Shown in pieces: positions 44,312-56,205 of a DNA stretch of 64,000 bases. The position numbers and the translations under genes were made by a program. The notes under the pieces are model-generated. The model made no database searches, was not told the origin of the DNA, and saw nothing but the letters and a program-made list of their open reading frames with translations. Source of the DNA: Blasia pusilla (lineage: Eukaryota > Marchantiophyta > Marchantiopsida > Blasiales); the NCBI GenBank assembly GCA_050084515.1, contig CM114275.1, positions 9,982,001-10,046,000 of the forward strand, written 5' to 3'. How positions within the stretch are numbered: the stretch's first letter is position 1; each line of letters begins with the position of its first letter.

Positions 44312-44440
44312 CTTGCACTATGCTAGTCCTCTGATGGATGTTCAATAGCTAGGATGGCACATGTTATGTCTGACGCCACCTTTTACTAAGGTTTCTTGTG
44401 GATGATGGATGTGCTCTAGATGTACATCGAATAGATACTA
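44312..44440 (+). pseudogene. Gypsy PHD-finger remnant, third copy
   Basis: TGCACTATGCTAGTCCTCTGATGGATGTTC, then GATGGCACATG...TGTCTGACGCCACC, corresponds base by base to the GCCACTATGCTAGTCGGTGATGGATGTTCG region of 33440-33520 (CDGC..GWH..CLTPP). It leads through the same 3' sequence into LTR module A, as in the 33.6-kb copy. Confidence 0.6.
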
Positions 44441-44606
44441 GATAGTCATAGATATGGATGACAAGAAGACGACCAAGGATGGAGACATAGGATTACTCGG
44501 ACTTTTTGCTCTTACCATCTTAGAGACGTGTATCATGATGGTAGGTAGGGATAAATGGCGATCTAGAGTTAGACGGACTTAACCACCGGCTCAAAGGGGC
44601 GATTGG

Positions 44607-45262
44607 GAATATTTTGGTAAATTATCGTCTCAATATTTAGATGCCATGAATGAGTATGATATCTTGTATTTATGTGCTTGTAGTTAGTTACATCAAAGTA
44701 GATTGTGTAGCGATGCATGTATATGAGCACAATAACTATCATATCTTTTAGGTTGGATCAACGAGTATCCGTAGGGGGCCTTTCTAAACATCGGAATACA
44801 ACCTTAGGAGGTTAAGAATGACCGATTGAGACCTGTGGTAAATTGATTTTCCCTTTGTTTTGGCTCATTCGAAGCCTTATTTAGAAAGTTACTATTTTGG
44901 ATAAGTTCCTAATATTATGAGCATAGTTGACCTTTCGCTTTGGGAATGACCCTTAAATCCCTACAGTAGATAAGTTATGTGCACAAGTTACTATGGACGG
45001 AGCTTGGGGAGAATACCCAAGAGAGAGCTTTGGAGTTCATTCTCTCTTTGTTAAACCTCTTGGCATAAGGTAGCAAAGAGTGAGTTTGGTTTGACATAAG
45101 AGAGATATGGAGATTGTATGAGAGATTGGAGATATTTTGGTTCACTATCGTTTCAGTGTTTAGATCTCATGAGTGAGTATGATATCTTGTATTTAAGTGT
45201 TTTTAGTCCATGATAACGAGGTATGTTGTGTAGTGATGTGTATACATATAATACATGCAAAA
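44607..45262 (+). mobile_element. Gypsy LTR repeat, modules A-B-A
   Basis: Module A at 44607-44735 (GATTGGGAATATTTTGGTAA), module B at about 44735-45112 (TATCATATCTTTTAGG, then TTTCCCTTTGTTTTGGCTCA, ending GAGAGATATGGAGA), and a second module A at 45119-45262 (GATTGGAGATATTTTGGTTC). This is the only copy showing A before B and A after B. It is more diverged than the copies near 24 and 34 kb. Confidence 0.6.
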
Positions 45263-45700
45263 GTCTCCAGATCTTTAGATCTTCGTGTTAGATACCATCA
45301 ATTACCTATCAGCGGACAACATTCTCAAGCAATCTTCACGGGAAGGACTGTTTGTACGTATTGCGATTCTTACCATTTGAGTTAAAGTACATCCCAAAGA
45401 GTTTTAAAGGGTCATGGATAGGAACTTGGCAAGTTTGGATTTTTCTAGGTATTACATTGATGACATCATAGGTTGGGGAGCATGAGTGATATCTTACCGA
45501 GATGTTTCCACAATTGCAAGTTCATAGGTTGAACCTATATCCAAGCAATTACAAGTTCTTTTATGACCAGATTGAGTACTTGAGTAATACAATACACCCA
45601 AGTGGCTTTGGTATTCTACAGACAAAGACATAGGTTATTTCACGCAGTCCACATCTTACAGATGCATGCATGTTTTATTGCATTGACATTCATGCACCTT
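45263..45700 (+). pseudogene. Gypsy RT fragment
   Basis: LDLRVRYHQLPIS, then LRFLPFELKYIPKSFKG, then FLGITLMTS (degenerate YIDDI), then LNLYPSNYKFFYDQIEYLSN followed by TIHPSGFGILQTK parallel the RT at 30990-31375. Many stops. It follows an LTR directly, with gag, protease and methyltransferase missing. Confidence 0.65.
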
Positions 45701-45900
45701 GGGATATTAAGTCAATTTTTCCTTGCCTTACCTTAATCCTTACGACTTTCTTGAATTGCTTTCAACTACAAATTAATGTCTTCTCATAAAGAAACTTGTA
45801 ATTTGATTGATATGTACACTAGAGCTTCAAGTGATCCATATGAGATCCATGTTTCTTATAAAATGATCATGTAGTCCAACAACAGACATGGATCTCATAT

Positions 45901-46124
45901 TTGTTGGTGGATGGCATACTCATGGCTTTTTTTATAGCCTTTTATCACGTAAGAACATTGTCTTGTTATCATTTCCTGGATGCTTATCACAAGGTGGGCT
46001 AATCTACCCATTGTTGTTGGATGGCATACTTATGGCTTTTTTTTTAGCCTTTTATCTCGAAAGAACATTGTCTTGCTATCATTTCCTGGATGCTTATCAC
46101 AAGGTGGGCTAGTCTACCCAGGGT
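45901..46124. repeat. Direct tandem duplication, period 110 bp
   Basis: TTGTTGGTGGATGGCATACT...GGTGGGCTAATCTACCCA is followed at once by TTGTTGTTGGATGGCATACT...GGTGGGCTAGTCTACCCA. The two copies differ at only a few positions, so the duplication is fairly recent. No coding frame is conserved through both. Confidence 0.85.
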
Positions 46125-48105
46125 TGTAGTGTTGCCTCTCCAATCATTTTTTTTATCTTTGACCCTTTGTCTCACTGAAACAGGTCTCAAGCACCCTTTA
46201 GTCTTGGACCATTCCTGCTTCACATGTGGACTTCCTATTTGTAACTATTTTGTAGGCGTTCAAAGGTCGTATGACCAAGCTTAGAGCACTTGGCGACTTC
46301 ATGATTCAAAGTTTCAAATTCGAACCGAATATTGATCCATGATTCGGGACATACAGAGGGCCTCTAAAGCACATGAAAACTGTCACATGCGCTGATGAGC
46401 TTCCGACAAACTCTTTAGAGCTCCATCCCAATATTGTACTTTATCTATTTAGGGTTCACAGTTGTCCCATGATGTGGATCATCTCTTGTTTATTTTGCAG
46501 ATTTACCTTTTAAGTGGCTGCAGTATTTCACAGTAAACACGCATAGAGGCATCTCAGAGTTTCCCTTCGGACGTCCAAGCTTTTTCTCCCATAAGAGGCT
46601 TCCCGTTCCACATGTGATATACGCTACTAATCCCCAAAAGTATAGTATATATGACTATGTGGAAAGAAGTACGTCTTTTTCTGGTGTTAAGGCCACTGCC
46701 AGAACACCAGAGTAGGGGTCTTGTTGTGGAATTGGCCATAACCCAAACCGAAACACGGAGTTCAAGCACTGGCTATAACCAGAGAATGAGTCTACCTGGA
46801 CTCCCAATCTTACGTCTTCCATAATGGTGCAGAAATCAATCATCACTTCAAGGTCTTGGAGACGTAGACTATAGAGCAATTCACAAATCCTAAGAAAGTT
46901 TGATATTGGAATCCTAAGAAAGTTGACTCTGATTGCCAGTGGTTCTCCATATCCCTTAGGCTGCTCTCTGCACGAGGCATCTCACAAAACGTCTACAATG
47001 TAGGTTACGCACGGTCTGGAATACATTGAATCTTCACGTCAGATTTTAATCTACACTGGGTATCTTCACCTGCAGGCTTGAGGTTTGATCTACAGTCCAG
47101 TGGCACTAACTATGAATACTATGACCCTAGAACTACCACTAGGTTTTCCTTGTAATGGTAGCCTTGTTGGGGGAGTAAGTTTCGATCAATTCATTCTTGT
47201 AGTATCGCTCTCAGTAGGAGTACAAACCCTGCTGGCACAGGATTGAGCATTCCCTTTGATTCAAACCATCCCTATTCAAGGAGCCAGTACCGACAAAATA
47301 TGATGATGCATATTGACACTGTATTCCACACGCCTACAGGAACATGCAGACAAATTACCACCACACAGTTAGGGACTTGCATTCCTATTAGTTGTATCTG
47401 TGAAATATAGTTTACACATGTAGAAGAATGTCTGATTCAGAACCCTGCATTTACTGACTTGAGATAATTAACATGCCTGATGATCGTTTGTAAGGACTGT
47501 GACAGATTCAGAGCATTAAAAACGGAAAACTCTTCTCAAATGTGGATAGACAAAACAACAAAAAATTCCTTTGAAGTTTTCAAATGCAAAATGTGCAAGT
47601 TTTCCTTGGTTTGGATGAGGGCAGAGTAGGGAAGAATGATCCAGAGTCCAACCTGAAGCCAGAAGAAGTTGTATCTGAGTGATAAGCCAACAGAGAATAT
47701 TACTTTAAGGGCGTTAGTTTTTGGCAGATTGAAATAATGCTTTTCACGGGAACATCCTGATTCCTCATGACATACGGATCAAAGTTCCAAAGTCATCATA
47801 ACAAACAAAGTAGCCTGGCTGATCTGACCTACAGCGAAGTGACTGCTACTTGTTTTACATAAATTACAGGCCAGTCGGGGAGGATATTGACCTCCTAGCT
47901 CAACCAACTATCTCAAAGGCTGGTTGATACAATCTTCAACACAGCTTCAAAAGAATTGATAATTAGATCTAGTTAAAATACACTCCAAGAATGCGGGTTT
48001 TGAGTAATGGGGTCATGTCACTTGAAAGCCTTCCGTGGAAAGGAAACCAAACCGTGCTATGGAAAGAGTGGAAATTATGACCAGCTTGAAAAGGTATCTG
48101 CGACG
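46125..48105. other. 3' flank of the CASPL5 gene, otherwise anonymous
   Basis: The frames at 46554-46879 (-) show no domain I can name. The right end should contain the 3' UTR of the CASP-like gene. No element border is visible. Confidence 0.35.
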
Positions 48106-50707
48106 TTACCTCGTGGCTAAAAGCCAAAAGGAGAAGAAAAAGGATAATGCTATCAACATCCAGCTTAGGAATGCCATAGCAGCAGCAGCTTCATATTTTG
48201 CACAATGGCTCGGTCCACACTCACCGAGATCATTATCAATAAAAACTGTGATGCCTGCTGTTGCACAAGCTGCTGCAAATGTCAAGGTTGACGTAACCTG
48301 TCACAGTTCCACAAAATGTAAGGTCACCACATAGAACACCACCCTAAGTGCACACATCACATTGTCCAATGTCAAGGTGATGCGAAAGGCGAATTTCTCC
48401 TTGGCTTTTTCTGAAGTCCATTTCAATGCACAACAAAAGCTTTCCCAACAACTCAACCAGTAACACTTGCATACTTTATTTAGCACTCACAGGACATTTA
48501 AAGAGAAGGCAACTAGTATATCATCTCTTTGCTTCAAGAAGGCAACCTTGTATCTGCAACTTGCACACTGAGGGACTGAAATGTTCATAAGAGTAATTTC
48601 CAGATATACTTGCATGAAACTGAACCTAAACATAACCTTAAGCGCATAAATCACGCAACAGGGATGGGTGTTGCAGACAATTTAACTTCAGAATCTGACA
48701 ACAGTTCTAAACAACCTAGTTCAAGGGTGGAAAGCTTACCCAATCACCAACAACAAAGACACCAACAAGAAGAGAATTCCGCAGGCTTCTCCTTGTCAGC
48801 AAAGCATACAAATCAATTATGGCCAACGAAATACTCCACAAACACTGCAATACCATGGCGGCCACCAGGTAGCTGTAGACATCCACACATAGGAGTTACA
48901 CAAGAAGCCTCACATGAGAATATTGACAAATATCTACATGGAGGCTGAATATTATCCCAAAAACTGTCAGAAGGAAGCCATTCTTTCAAGATGAACTGTT
49001 GTAAGCAGCTTTGCATTTTACTGCATCAAGCCCACACGATAGTTCCCTTCATGCGTGTGTTTGTACAATCTTTCAACAAATCCTAAAGCTTTCCAATATT
49101 GTTTAGTACAAAGTTTATTATTAATCCAGTCAGTACATCCAGATTAGAGGTCCAACACCAGTAGAGATCCCAGACTTCGTAGACATTGCTCACATACAGA
49201 TTTTCTTTGATTGCACAAGTGAAAGAAATCACGAACTTTTTGAGAAAGTAATCACAGTACGTAATTCTCAACAAAAATTGAAAGGAATCCCGATATTTTG
49301 AGCTTAGATATTCATGGTTTTCCATGACCACCGGATAGCAGAACAGTCATGTAAAACTTCATGGGTGAATATGTAAATCTATCATGTGAACAAGGAACAC
49401 AAGACCAGATTACACAGATTGGTAATTTAAGACTTTCTATTCTTGGTTCCCCTGTTCTTTCGGCACTACCGCAGATGTACAAACTGACGATAAATCTTCT
49501 TCAACATACCACAAAGCAAGATTTGTCAGAAAGGAAACAATCACTCACAAAAGGTCAGTTCAACCAGTTAACAATCTACTTTTAAAGCACATTGTGTGAA
49601 ATTACAGGGACACGTAGTAATACTATGCAATCAACTGGCCACGCAGATTTTTTAAGCAAGACTGTTCTTAACTCATGAAAAGAATCTGTATTTCCTGTCT
49701 ACGATAAGCAAAACTCTACTTAACTTTCAATAATAGTAATACCAAGGCCTTGGTACCTCTCATTCTCAAACTTGCCCAATATAACTATCAATGACCTGAT
49801 CTGCAGACAAATGTTTGCGTTTTGATAGGAGATATCCTAGCACAAATGGAGGAAACTGTAACATTAAGCAAAATTACTCACACGATTGTAATTGAGGTCT
49901 GCAATTTCATCTAGATTTCAACTTAGGGTTGGTCATGCAGATAACGCCGAGCTTAGGAAACGGCCATCACATTCCCTAGTCAGATTTGGTGTGATAACAA
50001 AAACTTCCCACTGAAGCCCTAGGGAATCATGAAAAATTTGTATCATAAATACAGAACGACACTGTGTCCAATTACTCTTGTCATGACTATGTTGGCAGCC
50101 AGCTACCAGCTCCTCCGTTCACATTAAAAAGCATCTTGAACATGATCTTATGCAATGTCTGCTTGACCAAGGTATGAAATTCTACAGAACAAACGCCATG
50201 ATGTTTTGCTGTGCGTCAATCCATTCGACTATTTCCTGTCTCTTCATCCTAGGAGAATCTAGAATTGATACACCACAATAAAGTTGAGCTATCTATCACA
50301 AAAGAATTAGTACCAAGAGCTAAAATGGAAGAGAGATTAAGAAAAAAAGTCTATCAGCACATAGCTAAAGCCTCCAAGTCAGGTTGTCAGATGGAAGACG
50401 GACATACCCATGATGTAATACTGACACTTGGCAAAGAGGTCACTGTCAGTGCCTGTAGTGGCCTTCCGACGTAAAACTGGAAGTGTAGATAGAAGAGTTA
50501 CCAGAAAGCTGTCACGGTGGAGAAGTCGGTCATCGCTACCATGACTCCGAAGGCGATGATGGCAAATCCAAATTGCCCCACTCGAAGCGCTAATCCTCCT
50601 AAGGTACCTGGCGATCCCGGCAGATCCTTCATCCTCAAATGCGCGGGTGGATGATGGAACAGTGGCGGCACTGCTACTGGATGCACAGCTGGATGACTTC
50701 GGTCCAT
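48106..50707 (-). CDS. CASP-like protein, CASPL5 type
   Basis: Three exons on the - strand join in frame: 50707-50502, 48872-48740 and 48297-48106 (stop TAA). Donors are GTAACT and GTAAGC, acceptors CTACAG and GTGACAG. The protein has 176 residues, the usual size. It begins [20 protein letters not shown], then [20 protein letters not shown]. Four membrane segments follow: [52 protein letters not shown] (with the conserved Asp of the third helix) and [21 protein letters not shown] short outer loop between helices 3 and 4 carries two cysteines (ECGPSHC). CASP-like proteins are four-helix plasma membrane proteins related to those that organise the Casparian strip domain. Members of group 5 are widely expressed and their role is unclear. 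Intron 1 is about 1.6 kb. No damage is seen. Confidence 0.93.
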
Positions 50708-51259
50708 GAGATCTAGTTCCAGAAGGAGGAACTTCGGCCTCTATTGTACTTCATATGTAAATCACCAAGAGGGGAAAAACGAAAAAATTCTAACCCTAGT
50801 GATATTTTCTACAGGAACCCATTTAGTAGCTTCTTAAAATGCTCTTCACACGACTGAGGTCGGAACCTCTTCCTGCAAGGGACCCCAATCCTTTTCCTGC
50901 GATCTAGATCGTACACCTGGAATACATCTTTCGCCTACGACTATCCACTGATTTCAATTCGAGTGCCATCATCTTCCGAACTCCACAGAAACCCAACTGC
51001 GCACTCGTCACTGTTTACAGCATTTTTGCGATAAGGAATCAAAGGCCATCGCAGAAGATTGTCGAACCACTCGCCATGATACCTGTACTTAGGCCATCCA
51101 CGGCAATCGTCCTGATCCAACGAATCAATAATAGAGTCCCAGAAACCGACACCACTTCCGCCACATCCGAAAGGTTTTCAGACTTGTCCAACTTCGAGCC
51201 CAAATCGAGTCACAACCAAAAATTCATCTCCGATACTTCTGTGCTACAAGTATTGGTTG

Positions 51260-51306
<47 letters not shown>

Positions 51307-52570
51307 TGACCTCGAAGTCAAAATTATAATCCCGCAATTAGTTCAATTCTCGTTCGGCAGACCTACTTCTCAAGCGTGCGCAAACATTTGGGACCAGGTT
51401 CTAGGTTCTCAGCATCACAGGCATCCCATCGCGATTTCTTTCTCATACATTCAGAAGATACCAAAGAGATTCGAGTTAGAGTGTTGGACGAGAAAATTCA
51501 CATCAGTCAGACGCAAGGAGATAAGTCAACCGAGCCAGTCCATCCTGCAGCGGCACTGAGTGCAAAAGATATTCCACCGCAAACCTCCGAAGTCATAGTG
51601 CACAAGGATTTTGGAACTTGCTACTTGACGGAGGGCAGTAGTAGACGTAAACTGAGAAGAAGCCTCTCTCTTCAACAGACTGATTCCTGAACGTGGCAAA
51701 CATTACTCAGTACGACACCGAATATCCGCAACTCGCAATTGTGAGGTCGGTGTATTAAAATATTCTACGCGGCTTGAGCACACCACGAGTCAGCCACGAC
51801 TAGAATCCACTGTACCACAACAATCACCGGTGGACCACAGCATGCCCGCCTGCTCCGAAATCCTCTCCTGTTAGCAAATCGAGGTCCCCTGTTCTTCCCC
51901 AATCTTCCTCTATGGGCCGGGAAAATTCCTCCGTGTTGCAGTCTTTTGGCTCTCTCCTCTCTCCTCCCCCGGGCCGGATCTGACCGACCCCGGCACTAGA
52001 GATCCTGCGTCCGTGAGAGAAGAAAAAAAGATCCCTCGGACTAGAGTTATCCGGAAAGCATCACCTGTTTCGTCCCACCTTTCACGCCGCTTTGTCCTTT
52101 CCACGGCCCCGAGAACACGCAGCCAAATGGTGAGAAACTCACGTAGGCTTCGACCACCTTCCAAAGCTGGAGGAGAAGGTCCGCTCGCCCCCGATTACGT
52201 TCACTGACGTGCCTCTTTCAATCAATGCTATCGCGATCGGTGGACGTTTCTGATAAAAGAATATAAACTTTAATAGAAACTGGGATGGAAAACCCATCGG
52301 ATACAAACGAGGGGGCATAGAGTGAAACGAAAAAAAACGAGTGGGCCCTCCCCCTAACGATCAAAATCACCAACGGCAATACCTAGAGATCTATGGCTAA
52401 TACTAAGTGGACCTCTAGCATTGGCGTCTCCAACCTCCCGAGCCTGCCGCAAAAGCCCATTTGCCTCGGCACGTTGCAAAGCTATGGGTACCCGTTGCCT
52501 ACAATAAAATATCGCAATGGCTAAGGACAACCTATTTCTCGACTGGAGATGATGGGCGCAATCCGTAAGG
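50708..52570 (-). promoter_or_regulatory. Upstream region of the CASPL5 gene
   Basis: No coding domain. A (TC)21 run at 51262-51303 lies about 560 bp upstream of the start codon. In sense for the gene it is a GA repeat, a motif often bound by BPC/GAGA-type factors in plants. Frames at 51376-51690 and 51910-52207 have no recognisable content. Confidence 0.35.
51262..51303. repeat. (CT)21 microsatellite
   Basis: Uninterrupted CT dinucleotide run upstream of the CASP-like gene. Confidence 0.95.
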
Positions 52571-52576
52571 AACGAG

Positions 52577-54340
52577 TCAAAGCTCTCTCTCCCCCATAGC
52601 CCCGTACATCTCAATGGCTAGGGGGATAAATCGATGTCCGTCATGAAATCGACTATAAATGTGGGTCTTCTTTACCACCGCCGCTGCTGCCGCCGCTCCT
52701 TGTAGCAATCTCCCTTGTGCCACCACTTGGGCTCGCACCCCCTCCCGCGTAGGATCCGTCACTACCATATCCGCTACCACCACCTCACACTCCCGCGTCA
52801 TGTAGAGATCAGCACGGATAAGGGAATCCCGCATGGAGTAGTGCCTCTCTCTCTGCACATGGAAGCCACTCTCCCAAGCAATAGAGAACATAATATCCCG
52901 CACTGCATCGTGAGTGGCTATCCTCTTACCCCCAATTGGACACCGTGCCAAATGCACATTAAGTGGATCCATACTCCGGCGACACTCGCAATGTGTCAAA
53001 CCAACCATCGATGGTTCGGGGAGGCCCAATCGGAACCGCATCGTTGTAGTGTAGGTAAGTGGTGCGATGCGGAAAGTCGGAATAAGGAGGCGAGCCCCCA
53101 CCCATGAGCCTTCCCCCTTTCCGGAGCAAGAGTGAATACGGGCCCGAACCTCCATGGGGATATTCCCATCCGACATAATAGCTCTGAACATTGCCTCGGT
53201 AAGAGCCGCCGCCACAAAACTCGATACAAAGTCTTGGCTCCCAAGTGGGGCTCCCAAGACGCGAAGCCCTCCAACATGTGTCAAAAATCCATCGGGTAAA
53301 TGAATATCAGCCGGCACACCTGATGGAGACCAAGCCTTGCACTTTCCCACCTTCACCGCGAGGCCTATACGCGCCAATTGTGCTGAAAAAGTGTTGAAAT
53401 GCAGGAATGACCAGATCTCCAGGGCCAACAATGTGAGTATCATCTGCCAACGAGGGGAAAATGCAACTCGAGAAAGCCTCCACCGTAGAAAGAACCGCTC
53501 GATAATGAGCTATAGCAAACAATGCACCACCCAAGGGATCACCATGACGAGTCCCGATAGCACACTTCAAAACCGTGACTTCCTCCTTGAACCTACCATG
53601 GTGAAAATAGAGGGCAAAAGGGGCCCCATAGAAAGCCTGCACAAAGGGAATGAGGCTTGCAATAGGACCCCCTTCGTCTCTCAACTCTATGAAGATAGCT
53701 GCCCGAGACACTAAGTTGAAGGCGTTCTCCACAACAACTTGGAGAACAACCCACTCAGGATGTATATCCAGACAAGCCCTCAAACCTAAGGCTATAGTCT
53801 CACAACCAACTGGCGTGGCTACTCTTAATTGGTGCAGACTCAGATCTGACTGGAAAGCCTCACGGAATTGCAAAGCGATAGTGCGACTCACCAACTACAA
53901 GAGCACCTCACCTATGGCGATCGGACGGATCCCTCCACCCTCCTTTGATAGCGCCAAAAGTTGCCCCGTCCCCAATACCTGGGCCACTGCTGTACAAGAT
54001 CATCCATCGGGAAACCAAGTGAAGTGCTACCTCTCACATATGCCACAAACTTGCTTTGCAAAGACTCCCAATCGCCTCCTCGAAAACGCCGCAATCGGGC
54101 CACAACCTCCCTATGGCCAGCCGTTCCCCCCTACGAGTATAACAAAGACACCATCGTGGAAGGAGAAGTAGCTTGTAGATACCACAAGAGCTCATCCATA
54201 GGATCAAGTGCCATCCTAGATAGAGGAAGAAGGAAAGCCTGGCGGAGCTCATCCCGAATGGCATGGGAGATCCTATGAAACAACCTCGGGCACGGAAAAC
54301 GGGTCTCAAAGAGGCCAATGATGTTGCCAAGGTGGGACCT
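52577..54340 (-). pseudogene. R2-like LINE: RT and restriction-like endonuclease remnant
   Basis: From about 54070 down the - strand reads LGTGQLLALSKEGGGIRPIA followed by IGEVLLRLVSRTIALQ with one stop. Next come GCETIALGLRACLDIHPEWV, VVVENAFNLVSRAAIFIELR (RT block A, catalytic Asp replaced by Val), GTRHGDPLGGALFAIAHYRA (block B) and SLADDTHIVG (block C, the LADD form). After a frameshift near 53370, KVGKCKAWSPSG and LGAPLGSQDF follow. The second frame (53443-52577) ends with the knuckle CECRRSMDPLNVHLARC (C-x-C-x9-H-x3-C). An endonuclease-like stretch then has R-A-D-L and EVVVADMVVTDPTREGVRA. That order is typical of LINEs with a C-terminal restriction-like endonuclease. The thumb region appears deleted. 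Confidence 0.75.
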
Positions 54341-55660
54341 CAACCACTCTCATGCCTCAAGAGGGGGTCATGATGCATGAAGCACCAGTGAGCATCCATG
54401 GTCGACTGGAGGAACCACCCATCCGAATCTATGAAAGTCAAGTTGTTTAGACTCTAAGTGGTTACCAGTTCCTGAATGGGTGAAGAATTCGGGACAACAA
54501 GGGCATTTCGTATCCTGACTAGACAACCCACATGCCCCTACACGAGAGGCTGATGCAGGTCAAGGCATGGACACCGCTCACCAAGAAGAGAACATGACCC
54601 CCTCCATCAAACTCGAGAGACAAACCCCACCAGAATCCGCCTCACAACCCCCATTCAAACTAGCACTAATAATAATCAACTCTCTTACCGTCCACCGTAA
54701 TGCTCCCCCTAATATGAACTCTCATTTACCTTCTTCACCTAGGACTTCTGGCCCAACCCCCTCCCAAAACAAACTAGAGGTAGTATGGAGGTACTAATAA
54801 TGTGGAAAGAGAATAGACAAAACCGAAGAAAAATGGACGGGAATAGAGGTCTACCTAAGGATGGGATAACGGAGAAAAACATTGGTCAAACATGAGCGAG
54901 AAATATGCATGGCCACAAGGGAAGGACTTAGAGAAAAAGGGGTGGTGTGGAAGAACAACATGAGTTATCTTGGAAACATTTATAACATGACAACGAGGCA
55001 AGACAACAAAGGGGACCCTAATACCTACATGAGAAATCCTAAAAAGATCAGGAATCTAAAAATAGAAGAAAACATAAAATACTTCACTATAAAGCTGATG
55101 TTAAGGATCAAAACGTAGAGGAGACCGAGATCTCCGTTTCGGTATATCACACAATCCCCCTCCTTCCCTCCGTGGCATCTTCCGTCCTCGTCCTCCTCTA
55201 CCACCATCCCCGTCCCCCCCCATCGCTCAATGCCAAGCCAACCCAAGTGGAAGACCTGAACCTACAGGTCTTCTCTTCTTTCTTCATTTCTGTCTTTCAT
55301 TTACACCACATTTTTTTCTCTTTCTATGGGAATGGCGGAGTTATTATTTGATTTTAATGCCTTTCGTTTTCTTTGAGGTACTAGCATAATGCCCACGAGG
55401 AAAGACATCAGTTAAGTCTATGTGGAGGTTTTTCAAATCCCATCCACGACTCATTTTCACCCATGAGGAAAGACATCAGTTAAGTTAAGTCTATGGCTCA
55501 TTTAGGGTCATAGATTCAATGTAGAGGTTCATTCAAATCCCATCCTCTTTTAATTGTGTAAATCATTCATAATTCATAACGGCTTCTAAAATAGGCCAAA
55601 AGAGCTCCGACCACATTATGATGGAAAAAAATAAAAGAAAATGGTCACACACGTCGTAGT
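54341..55660. other. Anonymous sequence with a two-copy direct repeat
   Basis: GAGGAAAGACATCAGTTAAG...TCAAATCCCATCC occurs at about 55397-55446 and again, with a 30-40 bp insertion, at about 55464-55550. The part from 54341 to about 54560 may be the 5' side of the LINE on the - strand. Nothing else is supported. Confidence 0.4.
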
Positions 55661-55667
55661 TTATAAA

Positions 55668-56205
55668 AACACTAGTGGGTAGCCCGTGCCATGCACGGAA
55701 GTGTAGGGACTAATCATTTTACACACAAAATCTTTTTCTTGCTGCCCAAATAGCTAGGGGGGGATATTTTCTTGCTGCTCGTAGAATAAAAAACATTTTC
55801 TTGTTACCCGGTTGCCACATGTCAAGCAAAGAGGTGTTTGCAAATCAAGAAGGCACTCTGCCATAAAAATTTATATTTCTTTCATACGCTTCTTACTTTT
55901 CATTTTTTCATTTTCTTTCTCCGTCACACACCTTTTTCCTTCTTCTTTAGGTTTTGATTATACTTTCACATCTATATTATTAAGGGAGGTTGCCTTCTTG
56001 ATTTGCAAACACCTCTCTATTGGACATGTGGCAACCGGGCAGCAAGAAAATGTTTCACATAGTACGGGCAGCAAGAAAAAAGTTTGAATGTATGTGCAAC
56101 ATCATTAATCCCTTCCCTTCACGGGTTATACATTAACAAAAGCTTTCAAACACTTTTTTATTTCTCGTGCATCTCACGGGCACCTTACTAGCAGTCTTAG
56201 GTAGT
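55668..56205. mobile_element. Foldback non-autonomous DNA element
   Basis: Terminal sequences ACTAGTGGGTAGCCCGTGCC (left) and the complement of GTGCATCTCACGGGCACCTTACTAG (right) are inverted copies. Deeper in, TTTTCTTGTTACCCGGTTGC...AGAGGTGTTTGCAAATCAAG (about 55795-55850) and its inverted partner at about 55988-56055 pair over about 60 bp. It is about 540 bp long and has no ORF. A third related end (GTATGCATCGCACGGACACC...ACTAAT) is at 56407-56433. Families with a CCCGTGC-rich terminus are common in plant genomes. I do not assign a superfamily and see no certain target duplication. Confidence 0.65.

Noticed and set aside
48035-48334. 99-codon + strand open frame
   Set aside because: Antisense shadow of exon 3 of the CASP-like gene, which has conserved residues and splice sites.
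51376-51690. 104-codon + strand open frame upstream of the CASP-like gene
   Set aside because: No recognisable motif, no supporting splice or regulatory context. Could be chance.
52715-53107. 130-codon + strand open frame
   Set aside because: Opposite to the R2-like LINE C-terminus, no domain.
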